64,000 nt of DNA, from the NCBI GenBank assembly GCA_029721435.1, contig CM056577.1:116000219-116064218 (forward strand), given 5' to 3'. Source of the stretch: Gymnothorax reevesii. Lineage: Eukaryota > Chordata > Actinopteri > Anguilliformes > Muraenidae. The notes under the pieces were generated by a model that had not been told where the DNA came from, did not search any database, and saw nothing but the letters and a program-made list of their open reading frames with translations. Made by a program: the position numbers and the translations under genes. This document shows, one piece after another, positions 12,270 through 24,287 of this stretch; position 1 is the first letter of the stretch, and each line of letters starts with the position of its first letter.

Positions 12270-12610
12270 TAATTTCTTGTGACGACCTACGTTCACATAC
12301 CAACTTTCATGAATACGGTGACCTTTGACCCGCGTGACCTTGACCTTTGACGGAACGGACCTCTCGCGGTCATTTCTTGTGACGACCTACGTCCACGTAC
12401 CAGCTGTCATGAAAATCTGTCCAGGGAGATGGGAGATGCGAAAAATTGACCTTTGACCCCAGTGACCTCGACCTTTCAAAAAACTAACCCCTCAAGGACA
12501 ATTCCAGGGACAACCTACATAGACCCACCAAGTTTGGTGAAGATCTGTCAGAGGACCTCGGAGGAGTAGGGGAACAAACAGACCGAGACAGACAAACAGA
12601 CAAACGTTCC
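12270..12610. repeat. Dispersed repeat rich in TGACCTTTGACC motifs
   Basis: The phrase ATTTCTTGTGACGACCTAC occurs twice, at 12272 and 12372, about 100 bases apart. Between and after the copies are TGACCTTTGACCC (12319-12331), TGACCTTGACCTTTGAC (12335-12351) and TGACCTTTGACCCC (12447-12460). The block ends in a GACAGACAAACAGACAAAC tract (about 12587-12605). The layout resembles a dispersed animal repeat family, whose name I cannot give. TGACCTTTGACC is a perfect inverted reading of a DR1 nuclear-receptor site (AGGTCA spaced by one). Confidence 0.6.
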
Positions 12611-12622
12611 TCAAATTATAGC

Positions 12623-13135
12623 ATGATAATGTTCCAAAAATCTGCTATGATGTATTGATGGACCATCCCCTCATGTTCCCATTGACACCTTGTTAATCGC
12701 CTGCTGTTCCGCATGAGTGAACATGGGTTGTTTATTTTCACCCGATTTAAACTGGCTTGCGGACAGAATTGAGAGGGTTGAAAATGAAACAAACACGATA
12801 GTTGGTAAGTTCAGGCTTTTAATTTCTTTCTCACCAATTTTCATGAAAATTAGATTAATCGTTAGATTAAAATAGCAAAATGTGAGTCCGATGTTAGTGG
12901 GCTGGTAGCGGACAAAGGGTGAATCTAATTTTCATGAAAATTTGTGATGAAAAAAATTAAATGTCCAAACTCGCCAACCATTGCGTTTGTTTTGTTTTTA
13001 ACTCTCTCAATTCTGCGCATAAGTGAAAATAGACAATCTGTGCTCCCTTATGCAGAACAGCAGGTGATTAACAAGGTGTCAATAGGAGCATGAGGGCGCG
13101 GTACATCAATACATCATAACAGATTTTTGGAAAAT
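12623..13135. mobile_element. Foldback (long inverted repeat) element
   Basis: The left arm (about 12623-12860) and right arm (about 12905-13135) are inverted copies. Matching landmarks are CCAAAAATCTG at 12635 against CAGATTTTTGG at 13120, ATTGACACCTTGTTAATC against GATTAACAAGGTGTCAAT, and AATTTTCATGAAAATTAGAT against its complement. Arms are about 230 bases with scattered differences. There is no open frame of note. The class is unknown because no clear target duplication is seen. Confidence 0.8.
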
Positions 13136-13879
13136 GATCTATCATTTTTGGAGACAAATCATTTTCAAAGTTGACACTTTTTTTTTTAATCGATAGCACT
13201 CAGGATAAATGGTTTTATTTTTCCTCCATTTCTTTTTGTGCGAGTGCCCCTTTAAAGTCAAAGTAAAAAATAAGCTTTTTGAATAAACAATAGCAAGCAA
13301 CTGTCTTATTCTATACAAGCTTATAGCAGAGGCCATTCTGACTGGCTGTCTCCGGCTAAGCCAAATTTGTTGGAAAAAATTAGCACAGTATTAAAATGTG
13401 AGAAAAGTTAAGGATAATGATAATTGAATCAAGGCCTATGCTTGGCATGAATCAGAAGGTTGTAGCTATCATCTGTATTGAGTCAAAATTTCGGTTCAGT
13501 TTGACTGGAAAATGAATGCAAGTTATCGCTTTATCCCTCAGGAGAAGTACAGTTACTGTGCTGCATCAGTCCACGTACCATATATTGACGGCAGCAACAT
13601 TCATGCAGAGCAATTTAACTAAGGTGTGCATGTATGCCAGGCTTTTTAGTGAGGGATAAACTCTGACAATAGTCCTCATATCTCCATAGATTTAAGCTAA
13701 GACTCTTCTATCCATGCATATCTCACTTATATTTTCAAAGGTTTTTGGTTGTCAGCTTTTTTAGCCTTTTATTTTGGCATTAGAAAGTAGTGAAACTGCT
13801 GTGTAAAAGGATATGTGCCCCTGAAGTCTGCAAATTCCTCAAGTTTATGACACTAAACACCCATTAATGCTGTAATCTC
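13136..13879. other. No gene seen
   Basis: AT-rich, unique-looking sequence with a poly(T) run near 13180. No feature supported. Confidence 0.45.
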
Positions 13880-14110
13880 CCACCCTCCATCCCTAGCGGA
13901 ACACTCAATCGCTTAATTATGTCACTAATTTGCATTTTAATTCCAGCCCAACACGAATTAGATGGGAACGATTTTCCCGGCAGCTAAAGCTCACCCCATT
14001 TTCCCCGCCACAGTCTTACCCTATCAGAGCTCATTAAGCTCTCGCATAGCTAACAATATGCAAATGAGCAAAATGCTCAGCCAACCAGACTTCATCACAT
14101 TCTCGCATGG
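13880..14110. promoter_or_regulatory. Candidate conserved non-coding element with two octamer sites
   Basis: The stretch is non-coding and shows no repeat features. It contains ATTTGCAT (13928-13935) and ATGCAAAT (14058-14065), the two orientations of the POU/octamer motif, with several TAAT homeodomain cores between them. Such composition is typical of developmental enhancers, but that is inference; only cross-species alignment could confirm it. Confidence 0.3.
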
Positions 14111-14515
14111 AAATGAGTGCTGAGCCCAACCAACCGGGAAAGATGAAAAACACCATGTCCGTGTAAATAAACAAGGGAGTGAAAAAAATTGATGGGAGAT
14201 TATGGGAAAACCTCCAACTGCGACAAAGACAGATGGCTTTCTGAGAGTTTACTGATGAGTTTACTCAAGTCTCCCATGCGGTACAAACAGAGCTGGAGCC
14301 TTTTGCCTTTTTAGAAAGCGGACTTCAAAAGAAACCAGGATCCACTTCAAAGTTGGCGCTAAAACAGACAAGGCCGAGGTTGAGAAGCTGTTTGCTGGCT
14401 AACTGATCTTTGATTCTGCTCGTCTTGGGATCGAGGTTGGGTGTGACATGCTAATCTAGAGGCTACACTGATAGTAGGCCTAAACGACACACTGACAAGG
14501 ACAAAATGTCTTTGG

Positions 14516-14570
14516 TCTACATTACATTACTTATAATGTATTTGGCAGATGGTATTATCCTGACCAACCA
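14516..14570 (-). repeat. LINE/SINE 3' tail fragment
   Basis: The words TACATTACATTAC followed by TTGGCAGATGGTATTATCC are the reverse complement of the common fish tail 'ggataa-aagc-gtctgccaaat'. Only this short fragment is recognisable. Confidence 0.55.
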
Positions 14571-15478
14571 ATACCGCTGGAAACTTCTGTTCCCTAGACT
14601 GCCTCAAACTGCCTGAGTCACATGATAGCCTAGGGTTACACACTGGACTACGTCACCAGCTTGAAATGGCACAAATCGGCAAGAGGGATTTGCCAGTGAC
14701 CTAAATTCAAGATAAAACATAGGGGTCGCTATTTCGCTATTAATTGTTCAATCAGCGGTAGAATGCCTAATCTTTGTAGAGTTCATTCATTTTTCTCAAG
14801 ACAATTTCCATATAACATTGCGCCAAAAACTGTGCTTCTGAGTCATGAATCAGATGTTTGTTATCGATACTAAATTCAGTATTTTTGTATTATCCATGCA
14901 CAACATGCTCAATTTGTGTTATTTTTAGAATACATTTTATCATCATATTCTATTCAGAGTGTTTGTTATTCATTCGCTTGCTTGTTTCCTTCAGAAATAC
15001 ATTCTGAAAGTGACAATAATTCGGTGTCCGTATAACTCCAAAATTCGATGTCAAAAATACGGAAATTACCTGGATTTTCCAGGGAGCAGAGGTAATCTAT
15101 ACATAATGAGACTAAGTGCTATTTGGTTAAGTAGCATATTATGTTACGAGTGGGTACCCAAAGTAATTGTAGCAACGAGGTATAACTTACATAAAATATA
15201 AGTTAGCTTTAGCTATGTTAGCCATATATTTGGTTAGCCATCACCTTACCTATCAGGTAGTCCACTCTCTTACATCAATATTCTAATTGATCGCAACAGT
15301 GCACACAGCAGAACCCACCTGTATCAGCGGATACCATCCTCCAGCATGGCTGTCAATCACGAAACTCATATTCACTTTCTCCGCAGAAGTGCAGCCCAGT
15401 GCTCCTTGCACTCCTCTAATAGCCTCTGTGATTAGTATGAGAAGCAGAGCGTTTTTTAAACAAGTCTTGGCAGAAGCC
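14571..15478. other. No gene seen
   Basis: AT-rich sequence without a supported exon. Short open frames at 14959-15201 and 15287-15544 match nothing that I recognise. Confidence 0.4.
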
Positions 15479-15480
15479 TA

Positions 15481-17018
15481 TCCAGCGAAAAAGTTATTGC
15501 CCCCTTCCAGATTTGCTCTGTTTTTGCTTATTTGTCATATTTAAAGGTTTCATATCCTCTAACTAATTTGCATATGAGACAAAGACAACACGAGGAAACA
15601 TAAAATGCAGTTTTTAAATGATAATTTAATTCCTTGAAGGTAAAGAGCTACTTAAAACTTGTCACCCTCATGAAAAGAAACATTTCCCCAATAAACCTAA
15701 GAACTGGTCGTGCCAATCTTGGCAGCAAAAACTGCAATCAAACGTTTGCAATCACAGGTAATGAGTCATTCACATAGCTGTAGAGGAATTTCCGCCCTCT
15801 TTTCTTTGCTGAATTGTTGTAATTCAGCCACAATGGAGGGTTTTTGAGAGGGAACCGCCTGGATAAGGTCAGACCACTGCATCTCAATGGACACTAGTTA
15901 GAACTTTGGCTAGCGACTCCAAAACCTTCATTTTGTGTCTTTTGAGCGACTCAGAGGTGGACTCCTTGTGTGCTTTGGATCATTGACCTGCTGTAAAACC
16001 CAACTACACTTGAGCTTTATGACCTGACTGATGGCCAGACATTTTCCTTCTGTTCAGGGAAAGAGCAGAATTCATGGTTTCATCAATTATGGCAGCAAAG
16101 CAGCCCCAGACCACCACACTGCCCCCTTCATGTTTGACTGTTGGTATTAAGTTCATAGTAGAGAATGCTTTGTTTGCACAAAGCCAAAGATAACAGGACC
16201 CGTGTTTTCCGAATAATTCAAATTTTGAGTTATCAGTCCACAGAATATTATTCCTATAGTCTCAGGGGTCATCGAGATGTTTTTTGGCAAATGAGAAACA
16301 AGCCAATGTGGGTTGTTTTTTTGGGGGGTCAGTGGTGGGTTTCGCCTTGCAGCTTTCTGATCACAGCTATTTTTGACCAGTCACTCCCTTACAGTTGTGA
16401 ACACACTCCTTAACTGAGGCAAGTGAGGCCTGCAGTTGATTAGATGTTAGTTTGAGTTCTTTTGTGACCTCTTGGATGAGCTGTAAATGCGTTCTTGGAA
16501 GAATTTTGGTAGGCTGGCCAATCCTGGGAAGATTCAATGCTGTTTTCTCCATCTCTTGATAATGGCTCTCACTGTGGTTTGCTGGAGTCCTAGAGCCTTA
16601 CAAATGGCTTTGAAGCCCTTTCCAGACTGATCGATGATGACAACTTTGTTTCTCATCCTTTCTTGAATTTCTTTAGATCTCAACATCATGTTCACATTAC
16701 CAGACAAGAGATGTTCAAATTCAACAGTAATCATGCATGGGTGTCTCGCATGAAATTGAACCCTGTCATGAATTAAATTTGTTCACTTAGTTGATTTAAT
16801 GACTAAAGGGGTCATTAATTTTCCACATAGGGCCAGCTAGGGTTGGGTAGCTTGTTGCCTTCAGTGGACAAAGTCATCATTTAAAAATTGCATTTTGTGA
16901 TTATTCAGGTTATTTGTGTCTACTATTGAAATTAGTTTGATGATCTGAAACATTTAAATGACAAATATGCAAAAATAAAATAAATCAGGAAGGGGGCAAA
17001 TACTTTTTCATAGCACTA
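15481..17018 (-). mobile_element. Tc1-like transposon, dead reverse-strand copy (local family D)
   Basis: The left end reads GCGAAAAAGTTATTGCCCCC and the right end GGGGGCAAATACTTTTTCAT, the inverted termini of a very common fish Tc1 family. TA dinucleotides flank both sides (15479-15480 and 17019-17020), the Tc1 target duplication. The interior keeps the family's order, including AACTGCAATCAAACGTTTGC and GAATTGTTGTAATTCAGCCA. The reading direction of the transposase is the reverse strand. Multiple indels destroy the frame. Confidence 0.88.
16367..16734 (-). pseudogene. Tc1-like transposase N-terminal remnant (HTH region)
   Basis: Reading on the reverse strand from 16734, the pieces encode LRSKEIQERMRNKVVIIDQS followed by ALGLQQTTVRAIIKRWRK, the first helix-turn-helix (paired-like) of Tc1 transposases. 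After a frameshift near 16545, LNLPRIGQPTKILPR follows, a decayed form of the linker with a G-R-P-x basic hook. The catalytic region further downstream (lower coordinates) is broken by several frameshifts and has no usable frame. It belongs to the 15481-17018 element and is inactive. Confidence 0.8.
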
Positions 17019-17020
17019 TA

Positions 17021-18962
17021 CTCGCAACTACAAGGGAATTTTTCTATATATTTTCACTCCTACAACCAGGATGACTTTATTTTGTGGTGAAGGTTTGTTG
17101 TTTGATTGAAGCAATTGGATATTCACTGTATTTGAGGTACTTCTTCAAGACTGCAATAGCAATGGCTTCCCAGAATACAAACCAGATATGTTCTGGTTAT
17201 AAATTTACATTTCCCAGTCAGTACAGACAGAACAGGCCAAAAGGATTAGGCTTCCTGTGGTTTAAAAAGAAAAAAAAAAAACTAGTTGCAGAAGAATGCA
17301 GATAATTGAAGCACGTTAACTGAGTAGCAGACCAACATTTTCATTCAATTTCTTACCACAATAACATTCAAAATATTGACACAACTCCTATAAACTTCCC
17401 TTCTGTCTTAATTGCTGTGAAACATAATCCTGCAGGTCTATTCAAGCATATTGCAAAAAGTTGGGTGGAGGAGTGGGCATCAGACCTATATATACAGCCT
17501 ATTAATTCGAACCAATGGCAGAATATGAAAAAGCTGGCTCAGAAGTTGTGGGATTTATGGTGAAAAAAGAATGAGTTGGCCTTCGATTTTTGTAATCCAC
17601 AATTCAATAAAAGAGTTGAAGTTCACAAAATCTTCTACACCTGAAATTAAAAAGCATATGGTGGACTGATACTTTTTGCCTACACAGTATGAACAACAAT
17701 AGCAACCATGTGCCAACAAACTGACTCAAGTCTTCAAAGAACCTTACTTTTACTATGGTGAGTCATACGCCTACAATGAAAACACACAAATACAACTGAC
17801 AGTAAAAAAAAAGAAATAAATTTAAAAAATGGGTGATTCATCCTTGATTCCTCAGCAAGTCCTGAGCTCTTACTTTAAAGAAGCTTTAATGCCAAAATAG
17901 GAAGTGATACAAAACAAGGAACCACTCTCTCCTCACTCTGGTTATTTACCACTTGACACAGCTGGGATGAATAAAAAGGTAGGCAGACAAATTTATTGAA
18001 TGGAATATACAATAAATACATACGCAAAGTAATTGTAACAGTAGAAGAACATGCATCAGATAAGCTCTGCTTCATGTAACATATCGGTTTGTTCATAGAA
18101 GTAAGCAGCAAAGCGCAAAATTGATCGAGTATATTTGCCAAGTCAAAGGTCATGATCGAAAAAACACAACCAGCACGACAAAAAGTAGCTCAAGACCATG
18201 TAACAACACGAATGCATAGGATAAAATTACATCAAGAGCTTCAGTCATGGTAGAATTTCAGGGTGAAGGGGGTGCAATGCAAAAACTAGCTTAGGCACTG
18301 TCTGAAGTGGTACATGGTGCTAAACGCTGGCACTGAAGATGTGACAGAGGTGTGTATTGTCACACCTGTCTCTCCCAGTGGGGGAGAACAGCTTTGAAAC
18401 CCAACAGAGTCAAGAGTCTGGAGGCGGATGCCTGGAGGATTTCATCTGCTTCAACTTCCTAAAGAAGCTGCTCTTTTGATCGGAGAGGCTGAAGCTCTTG
18501 TTGGCCAGCGTGTGATGCAGTCTGGGCTGCAGACCCACATCTAAGCATCGCGTTAACAGTCTGTGCAGACCAGCCTCTGCAGACCAAGAAAGAAGATCTG
18601 TTGAATGGCCCACTCACACCACTAGCACACTGGGCTTCAATTTCCCAAATAATTGAAGGGAACTGTCTCCACTGAGAGCCAGTATCCGGCGTATATGAGG
18701 GAGAAGCGAATGTGGCACTGAGCTGCTCTCTTTTTTGATAAGACCCAGGAAGATTTGATCAGGGAATCAATGAGCCAGAAAATGCTGGGATTCAGTGGCA
18801 GATAAAACTGCGCAGCGATGCGGCCCGGGCCTAACGGTCCATGAAATGACACAGGACACTCCCTCCACTCCTGTCTGCTGGGGCCCTGAGAGGCAGGAGC
18901 CTGGGGAGCTGAACTGCAGACAGCACTGACACTAAGACCCGGATTAGTACGCACATTCAAGT
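17021..18962. other. No gene seen
   Basis: The sequence contains a poly(A) run at 17268-17281. Phrases near 17600-17690 may belong to an unnamed dispersed repeat. Open frames at 17875-18153, 18410-18613 and 18637-18960 on the reverse strand have no recognised domain and no splice context I could use. Confidence 0.35.
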
Positions 18963-19331
18963 CTCCCCGAGGCTCATTATTACATGGTCCTGTGACCCTG
19001 CTTGGGCTAATTATTACACAGGTGTTAGATCCCTGCCATGGCTGACTATCGTACAGATATATGAACCTGTTGAATTTTATGGAGAGTCACAAACCGTGCA
19101 AAAGCTGATAATGCAATAGATCTATGGGCTAATTATTCCATCGATTTTTCAACCTAATGCTAATTACGCAAGTAAACCTGACTGAATTTGATTATTACAT
19201 AGAACTGTGAACCAGGCTTGGGCTTATATTTACTATGTTTCAAGAATAATAAACCCTGCTGAGGCGTATTACCATATAGATCTGTGAACTCGACTGAGGT
19301 TGATTATTACACAGACCTGTAAGCCTTGTTT
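18963..19331. repeat. Decayed minisatellite, units of about 40-45 bases
   Basis: The phrase '(g)attattacacagacctgtgaacc-tg' recurs about nine times with heavy divergence, for example GGCTCATTATTACATGGTCC (18970), GGGCTAATTATTACACAGG (19003), TTGATTATTACATAGAACTG (19189) and TTGATTATTACACAGACCTG (19301). No reading frame is kept through it. It looks like an old tandem array whose units have drifted. Confidence 0.7.
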
Positions 19332-19339
19332 TTAACTTC

Positions 19340-20410
19340 CCTGATGGGCCCGTATTCGGGCCGTCTGAGTGTTAAGGGGTTAAAGTTAACCTAGGAACCT
19401 GAAATCTGTCGAATGGCATCATTCCTCTGACCATTCGTTAAAAACGTCTTTGTAACATTAGAACTGCACTTGTAAGAGGGGGGAATCTGGTTAGTATTGT
19501 ATGAAAGTTGGCTGAATTTTAAAGTCTGGGGAGTTTGTAATGTAGCATGCATGACCTTGTTTTTGTGTGTGTGTCTGTATTGATGTGTCTGTGGGCATGG
19601 GCATGCTTACGTGCAAAAATATAAGTGTATATTTCTGTCTGTGCACACACACATTGTATACATGTAGCCATGCCTAAATACGAGAATGTTTGTGTCTGTT
19701 TACGAGCAATAAAGTTGACCAATCTTTATTTCACTGCATCGATAGGAGTCATGGTTTTGCTCTTCCAGAACACGGTGCTCTGGTAGACAGTTTCTCCTGC
19801 CTCAGACCCCATTGGGAATGCATGATCTGGCAGAAAAATGCAGTGTCTGTATTGAATGTGTCAGGCAAAGCTTTCTCCTATCAGACCCATATTATCTGAA
19901 TGCCAGTCAAACACTGGCCCGAGGACATAGCTTCCCTCAAATCCTGGTGCCACATTACACAGCACAGGTTACCAATAAACCCACCCCCAAGGCAGAAAAA
20001 AAATCTTCAATGTTAAGAAATATAAAACACAAAGCTCTCTGCATGTCTGAATTTGCTTTCAACCTTGTAATGTATATGAAAAGAAGGGTCTGTGACATGC
20101 ATGAGGATGCACTGTTGAACCACAGCCGAGGCTATAGTCTAAACCCGGCACTGACAGCAACTACTTAATTAAAACGTCAGGTGGCCTTTCCATGCGAGGT
20201 CAACAACATATCATCAGTACCGAGAATTTCTTCCCCTTCCTCTTTCTAAAAACCGAAAACTTCTCTTTTCTCTTTCCTTCCATGTGCAGAGAATCTCTTG
20301 CATCTTTGTGAGGTCTGTGGTAATGTCACCTCAAACAAAAGGACACCGGTCCCCTTATGCACCGCCTCTTTCTCACATTGCCACTTACAGTGAGAAGTGT
20401 GTGCGCGCGT
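19340..20410. other. No gene seen
   Basis: No exon supported. A short CA/GT-rich portion lies at 19565-19660. The overlapping frames at 19690-20168 have no recognised domain. Confidence 0.4.
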
Positions 20411-20414
20411 GCAC

Positions 20415-20439
20415 GTGTGTGTGTGTGTGTGTGTGTGTG
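20415..20439. repeat. (GT)12 microsatellite
   Basis: Pure GT run. Confidence 0.95.
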
Positions 20440-20459
20440 GCTGAACAAGTCTGTGTGTG

Positions 20460-20860
20460 CAGTGCTTAACAAATTTATTAGACCACCACCTTTATGCACA
20501 GAACATTCCTTTTTAACAATTATTAGTCCTGAATCTCAATCATTTTTCTGAATTAAAAATACAATCACTGTGAAAACACTCTCAGGTCTTACAAGTTTTC
20601 CTCGTTAGGGTAAGGCAAAAATTATTCATTTAGACACGCGATTTTGTGTATCAGCCTAATTCAAAATTGTGTAAAGGCATTTTTAATCTTTGCCTTTATA
20701 ATTTCAACAATTTAAACAATCACGGGTCAAAGCTTAGATCTCCTGATGTGCCAAAAAGGTAGCATGGATGCTCCAGAGCAGTTAACCTTTTGTAATGCAA
20801 AAGCCTACTTATTAGACAATTATTTTTTCTGAACTGAATTCAGCCCATTATTTAGTCGCC
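20460..20860. mobile_element. Remnant of a Tc1-like element (one end only)
   Basis: CAGTGCTTAACAAATTTATT followed by AGACCACC at 20460-20487 matches the terminal repeat of a known fish Tc1-like family. No convincing opposite end is present; TTATTAGACAATT at 20809 may be a scrambled copy. No transposase coding is visible, so this is a truncated or internally deleted copy with an uncertain right limit. Confidence 0.5.
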
Positions 20861-22566
20861 CTGTGATCACATCAAGAGAGAAGCCATGTTTGTAACTGCC
20901 AACGAATTATTTGCGTAATTGAAAAAAAACGATTCAGTAAAGGAAAATGACTGAGAACTAGTCAGGAGTAATAATTGTTTTAAAGGGATGTTCTCTGCCC
21001 TCCCAATGTTCAGTTCTGGTTACACCACTGGTGCTACAACCCTCGGGCCTGTGACCCACCCACCCAGAATGAGCACAGTAAAGCACAGCACAGACAGCTC
21101 TTAGCACAGAGAAGAGCAGAGAGAATGACAGCCCCCACACACCCACACACAGATGTTACAGCAATGACACATCTGCTGGATCAGGGCCCATGTCCACCTA
21201 ATGCTTTTTTCTGCCAAAAAAAAAAAAAAAAAAACTTTGGTCGGGCGCAGTGCAGTGAGAGATAAAAATTTTGCACATGGGTGTTGCATCTACAATGACA
21301 AAATTGTAGTATCAACACATCACCACTCCCGCCATTACATCACAAACTACTGTTGCCGCAGGGTGACAAATCCCGCCAATTGTCATACACGACTAGTTGC
21401 CTGAAAATGAGCGACAGTGATGAGACCAGCGCCATTTTGTAAAGTTCAAAGATTTTCAACGAGAAGCGCTCGGAGCAGCTGGACAAAAAAGTCAGAGCTC
21501 TCTGAGTGAAAAGGCTGGGTTTAGGACTTTTTCTCAAGGGGGCCGCGTACGCTCTCTCTCCACATTGACCAACTGGAAAAAGATGTTGGCGGTCAGAGAA
21601 GAAAAAAAAGCTGGGAGGACACAAGCCCTCATAAAGCCCACTCTTTTGTGCCCCAGGAAAATTTCACATGAAATGACTTCATTATTTTACAGCAGCATTG
21701 AATTAAAACGGTATTAAACAGCATTATTTCCTAATTAAATACACTGAGGTGCGTAGAGATTTGGACAGTGACACTCTGAAAGGACTGTCAGTCCGCACTT
21801 CAACGTGAAGTTATTGGAATCTGTATCCAGTGAACAGGGTAGGAATTACAGCCCTTCAGAACTGTACCTTGGTGCTAATTCTTACATGCCTTTCAGTATT
21901 ATTGATACTCACCTTGTTAAAGAATGTGTGAAAATATAGCTGGCAGCACTAGAGGTTATAATGATGATGATGATAATGATGAAGACGACTGTGACTCACC
22001 TGTGACTCAGCGGTCTAAAATCAAGCACCTGAGCTCAAGTTCAGGTCCGTCCCATCATCTCACCAAGACGAATCCAATATGTCAGAGACAAAGATCATTC
22101 ACCGTCTGAGATCAAACAGTCCCAGACAAGAGATCCCCCAAACCACACACATGCCCCCGGCTGGCTTTGAACCGAGCCTCAGACTAACTCACAGTTCCCT
22201 TGTGTGTTGAAGGTCTCAGATTACCAGCACAGTTCCCGACAAAGGTGGGGCAGACAAAGCCGAAAACTTATTCATGCAGGAGGCATGACTTTAGCGTCAT
22301 ACAATTCAGACACTTCAAATACTGCCTTCATACACCTTTCTATGTGAGGTGGCAGCATGGCATCTTCAAACAACACACAACCTCTGCCATTACAAGTATT
22401 CAGCATGAATCTAACCAATAAATAAAATGTTGCAGTTGAAAACATGCTCAAATTCAATTATCTTTGGTATGCATATACAAATATGTTAACACGTAAATTA
22501 CCATAACTTTCAAAAGAGTGATCATATGGAAAAACAATCTCTTAGGGAAACATTACCCTTATATGT
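20861..22566. other. No gene seen; poly(A) at 21216-21234
   Basis: The interval holds a 19-base A run and a short (GAT)n-like patch at 21960-21985. The open frames are short and unrecognised. No exon supported. Confidence 0.4.
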
Positions 22567-22787
22567 ACAACCCCAATTCCGAAATAGTTGGGGCAAAGTG
22601 TAAATTATGAATAAAATCAAAATGCAATGACTTTCAAATCACACCAGCCAGTATTTTATTTGCAGTAGAACAGAGATAGCATAGCTAATGTTGAAACTGA
22701 GAAATATTACAATTTTATCCACAAAATGAGCTCATTTCAAATTTGATGGCTGCCACAGGTCTCAAAAAAGTTGGGACAGGGGCCTGT

Positions 22788-23575
22788 TTACCATGGTGTA
22801 GCATCCCCTCTTCTTTTTAACACAGAGTGGAGGTGTCTGGGCATTGAGGAGACAAGTTTCTTGAGTTTAGCCATTGGAATTTGATCCCACTCTTGTTTAA
22901 TACAGGCTTCCAGCTGCTGGAGAGTTTTGGGTCTCCTTTGACAGACTTGTCGTTTAATTATGCACCAAATGTTCTCAATCCATGAAAGATCAGGGCTGCA
23001 GGCAGGCCCGTTCAGCACACAGACTCTTCTACTATGAATCTATGCTGTTGTAATAGCTGCAGTATGTGGTTTTGCATTGTCCTGCTGAAATACACAAGGC
23101 CTCCCTTGGAATAGATGTCGTCTGGACATGCTGGCTTTTGAACTGAACACTGATAACAGGTGGGTTGGTCTTTCTCCTCTTTAGCTCAGAGGACACGACG
23201 CCCATGATTTCCAACAAAATGTCAAATTTGGACTCCTCTGACCACAGGACACTTTGCCACTTTGCTACAGTCCATTTTAAATGAGTCTTGGCCCACAAAA
23301 CACAGTGGTGCTTCTGGATCATGCTCAACAATGGCTTCCTTTTTACATGATAGGGTTTTAGGTGGCATCTGTGGATGGCATGGCGGACTGTGTTTACTGA
23401 AAGTGGTTTCTTGAAGTATTCCTGGGTCCATTTAGTAATGTCAATGACAGAATCATGCCAGTGAATGATGCAGTGGCGTCTGACAGCCTGAAGATCACGG
23501 GCATCCAGTAAAGGTCTTCGGCCTTATCCCTTACGCACAGAGATTTTTCCAGTTTCTCTGAATCTTTTGATGATG
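22788..23575 (-). pseudogene. Tc1-like transposase remnant, DD34E family
   Basis: Reverse-strand pieces include, after frameshifts, KWQSVLWSEESKFDILLE (first catalytic block, here with the aspartate changed to E: S-E-E instead of S-D-E) and SPDLSWIENIWCIIKRQVCQ (glutamate block). The middle block with the second aspartate is broken between frames. Loss of the first aspartate by itself would abolish catalysis. The N-terminal part continues beyond the insertion at 23580-23859, to about 24000. It is a dead copy related to the better preserved + strand copy at 47641-48665. Confidence 0.82.
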
Positions 23576-23579
23576 TTAT

Positions 23580-23859
23580 TAGTCTAGTGGCTTAGCTGCC
23601 AGGAAAGCATATTTGTGCACTTTTGGAAGCAAGTATTAACTTCTGCATGCAGATAGATACTGTATTATCATGGTGATTTGTTTTTGCTATAGAAGCACTT
23701 TCATAGTGCCCCCTGGTGGTGGCTGGCGCCACATATTTGTGGCACAGACTTTTCTAGCAGATATTATTAAATAATTGGTCATTAATTTTGATCTAGATAT
23801 ATTTTCTTCATTCTGGTTATGTAAATTAAATACGGATATTCATCTATGCCGCTCGACTA
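23580..23859. mobile_element. 280-bp inverted-repeat element inserted in the Tc1 copy
   Basis: Comparison with the uninterrupted family copy (which reads GATGTTATGCACTG in this orientation) shows exactly where foreign DNA entered. The insert begins TAGTCTAGTGGCTTAG and ends GCCGCTCGACTA; the ends are imperfect inverted repeats. The three bases TAT are present on both sides (23577-23579 and 23860-23862). No coding capacity. The superfamily is uncertain; a 3-bp duplication is compatible with PIF/Harbinger-like elements. Confidence 0.75.
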
Positions 23860-24287
23860 TATGCACTGTTGATGATGAGACCTTCAAAGCCTTTGCAATT
23901 TGATGTTGTGGAACATTGTTTTAAAGTATTCCACATTTTTTTACACAAGCCTTCTCAGGTTGGAGAACCTCTGGCCATCTTTACTTCTGAGAGACTCAGC
24001 CTCTCTAAGACATCCCTTTTATAGCCAATCATGTTACGCACCTGATGCCAGTTAACTTAATTACTTGCTAAAAGTTCTTTCAGCTGATTTTTTTATATAT
24101 GAATTGCTTTTTCAGCCCTTTTTTGCCTATATCAAATTTATGAGACCTGTTGCAGCCAGAAAATTTGAAATAAACTCATTTTGAGGATAAAAATGTAAAA
24201 TCTCTCAGTTTAAACATTTGAAATGTTATCTATGTTTTATTGTAAATAACATATTGGCTCATGTGATCTGAAAGTCATTGCATTTTC

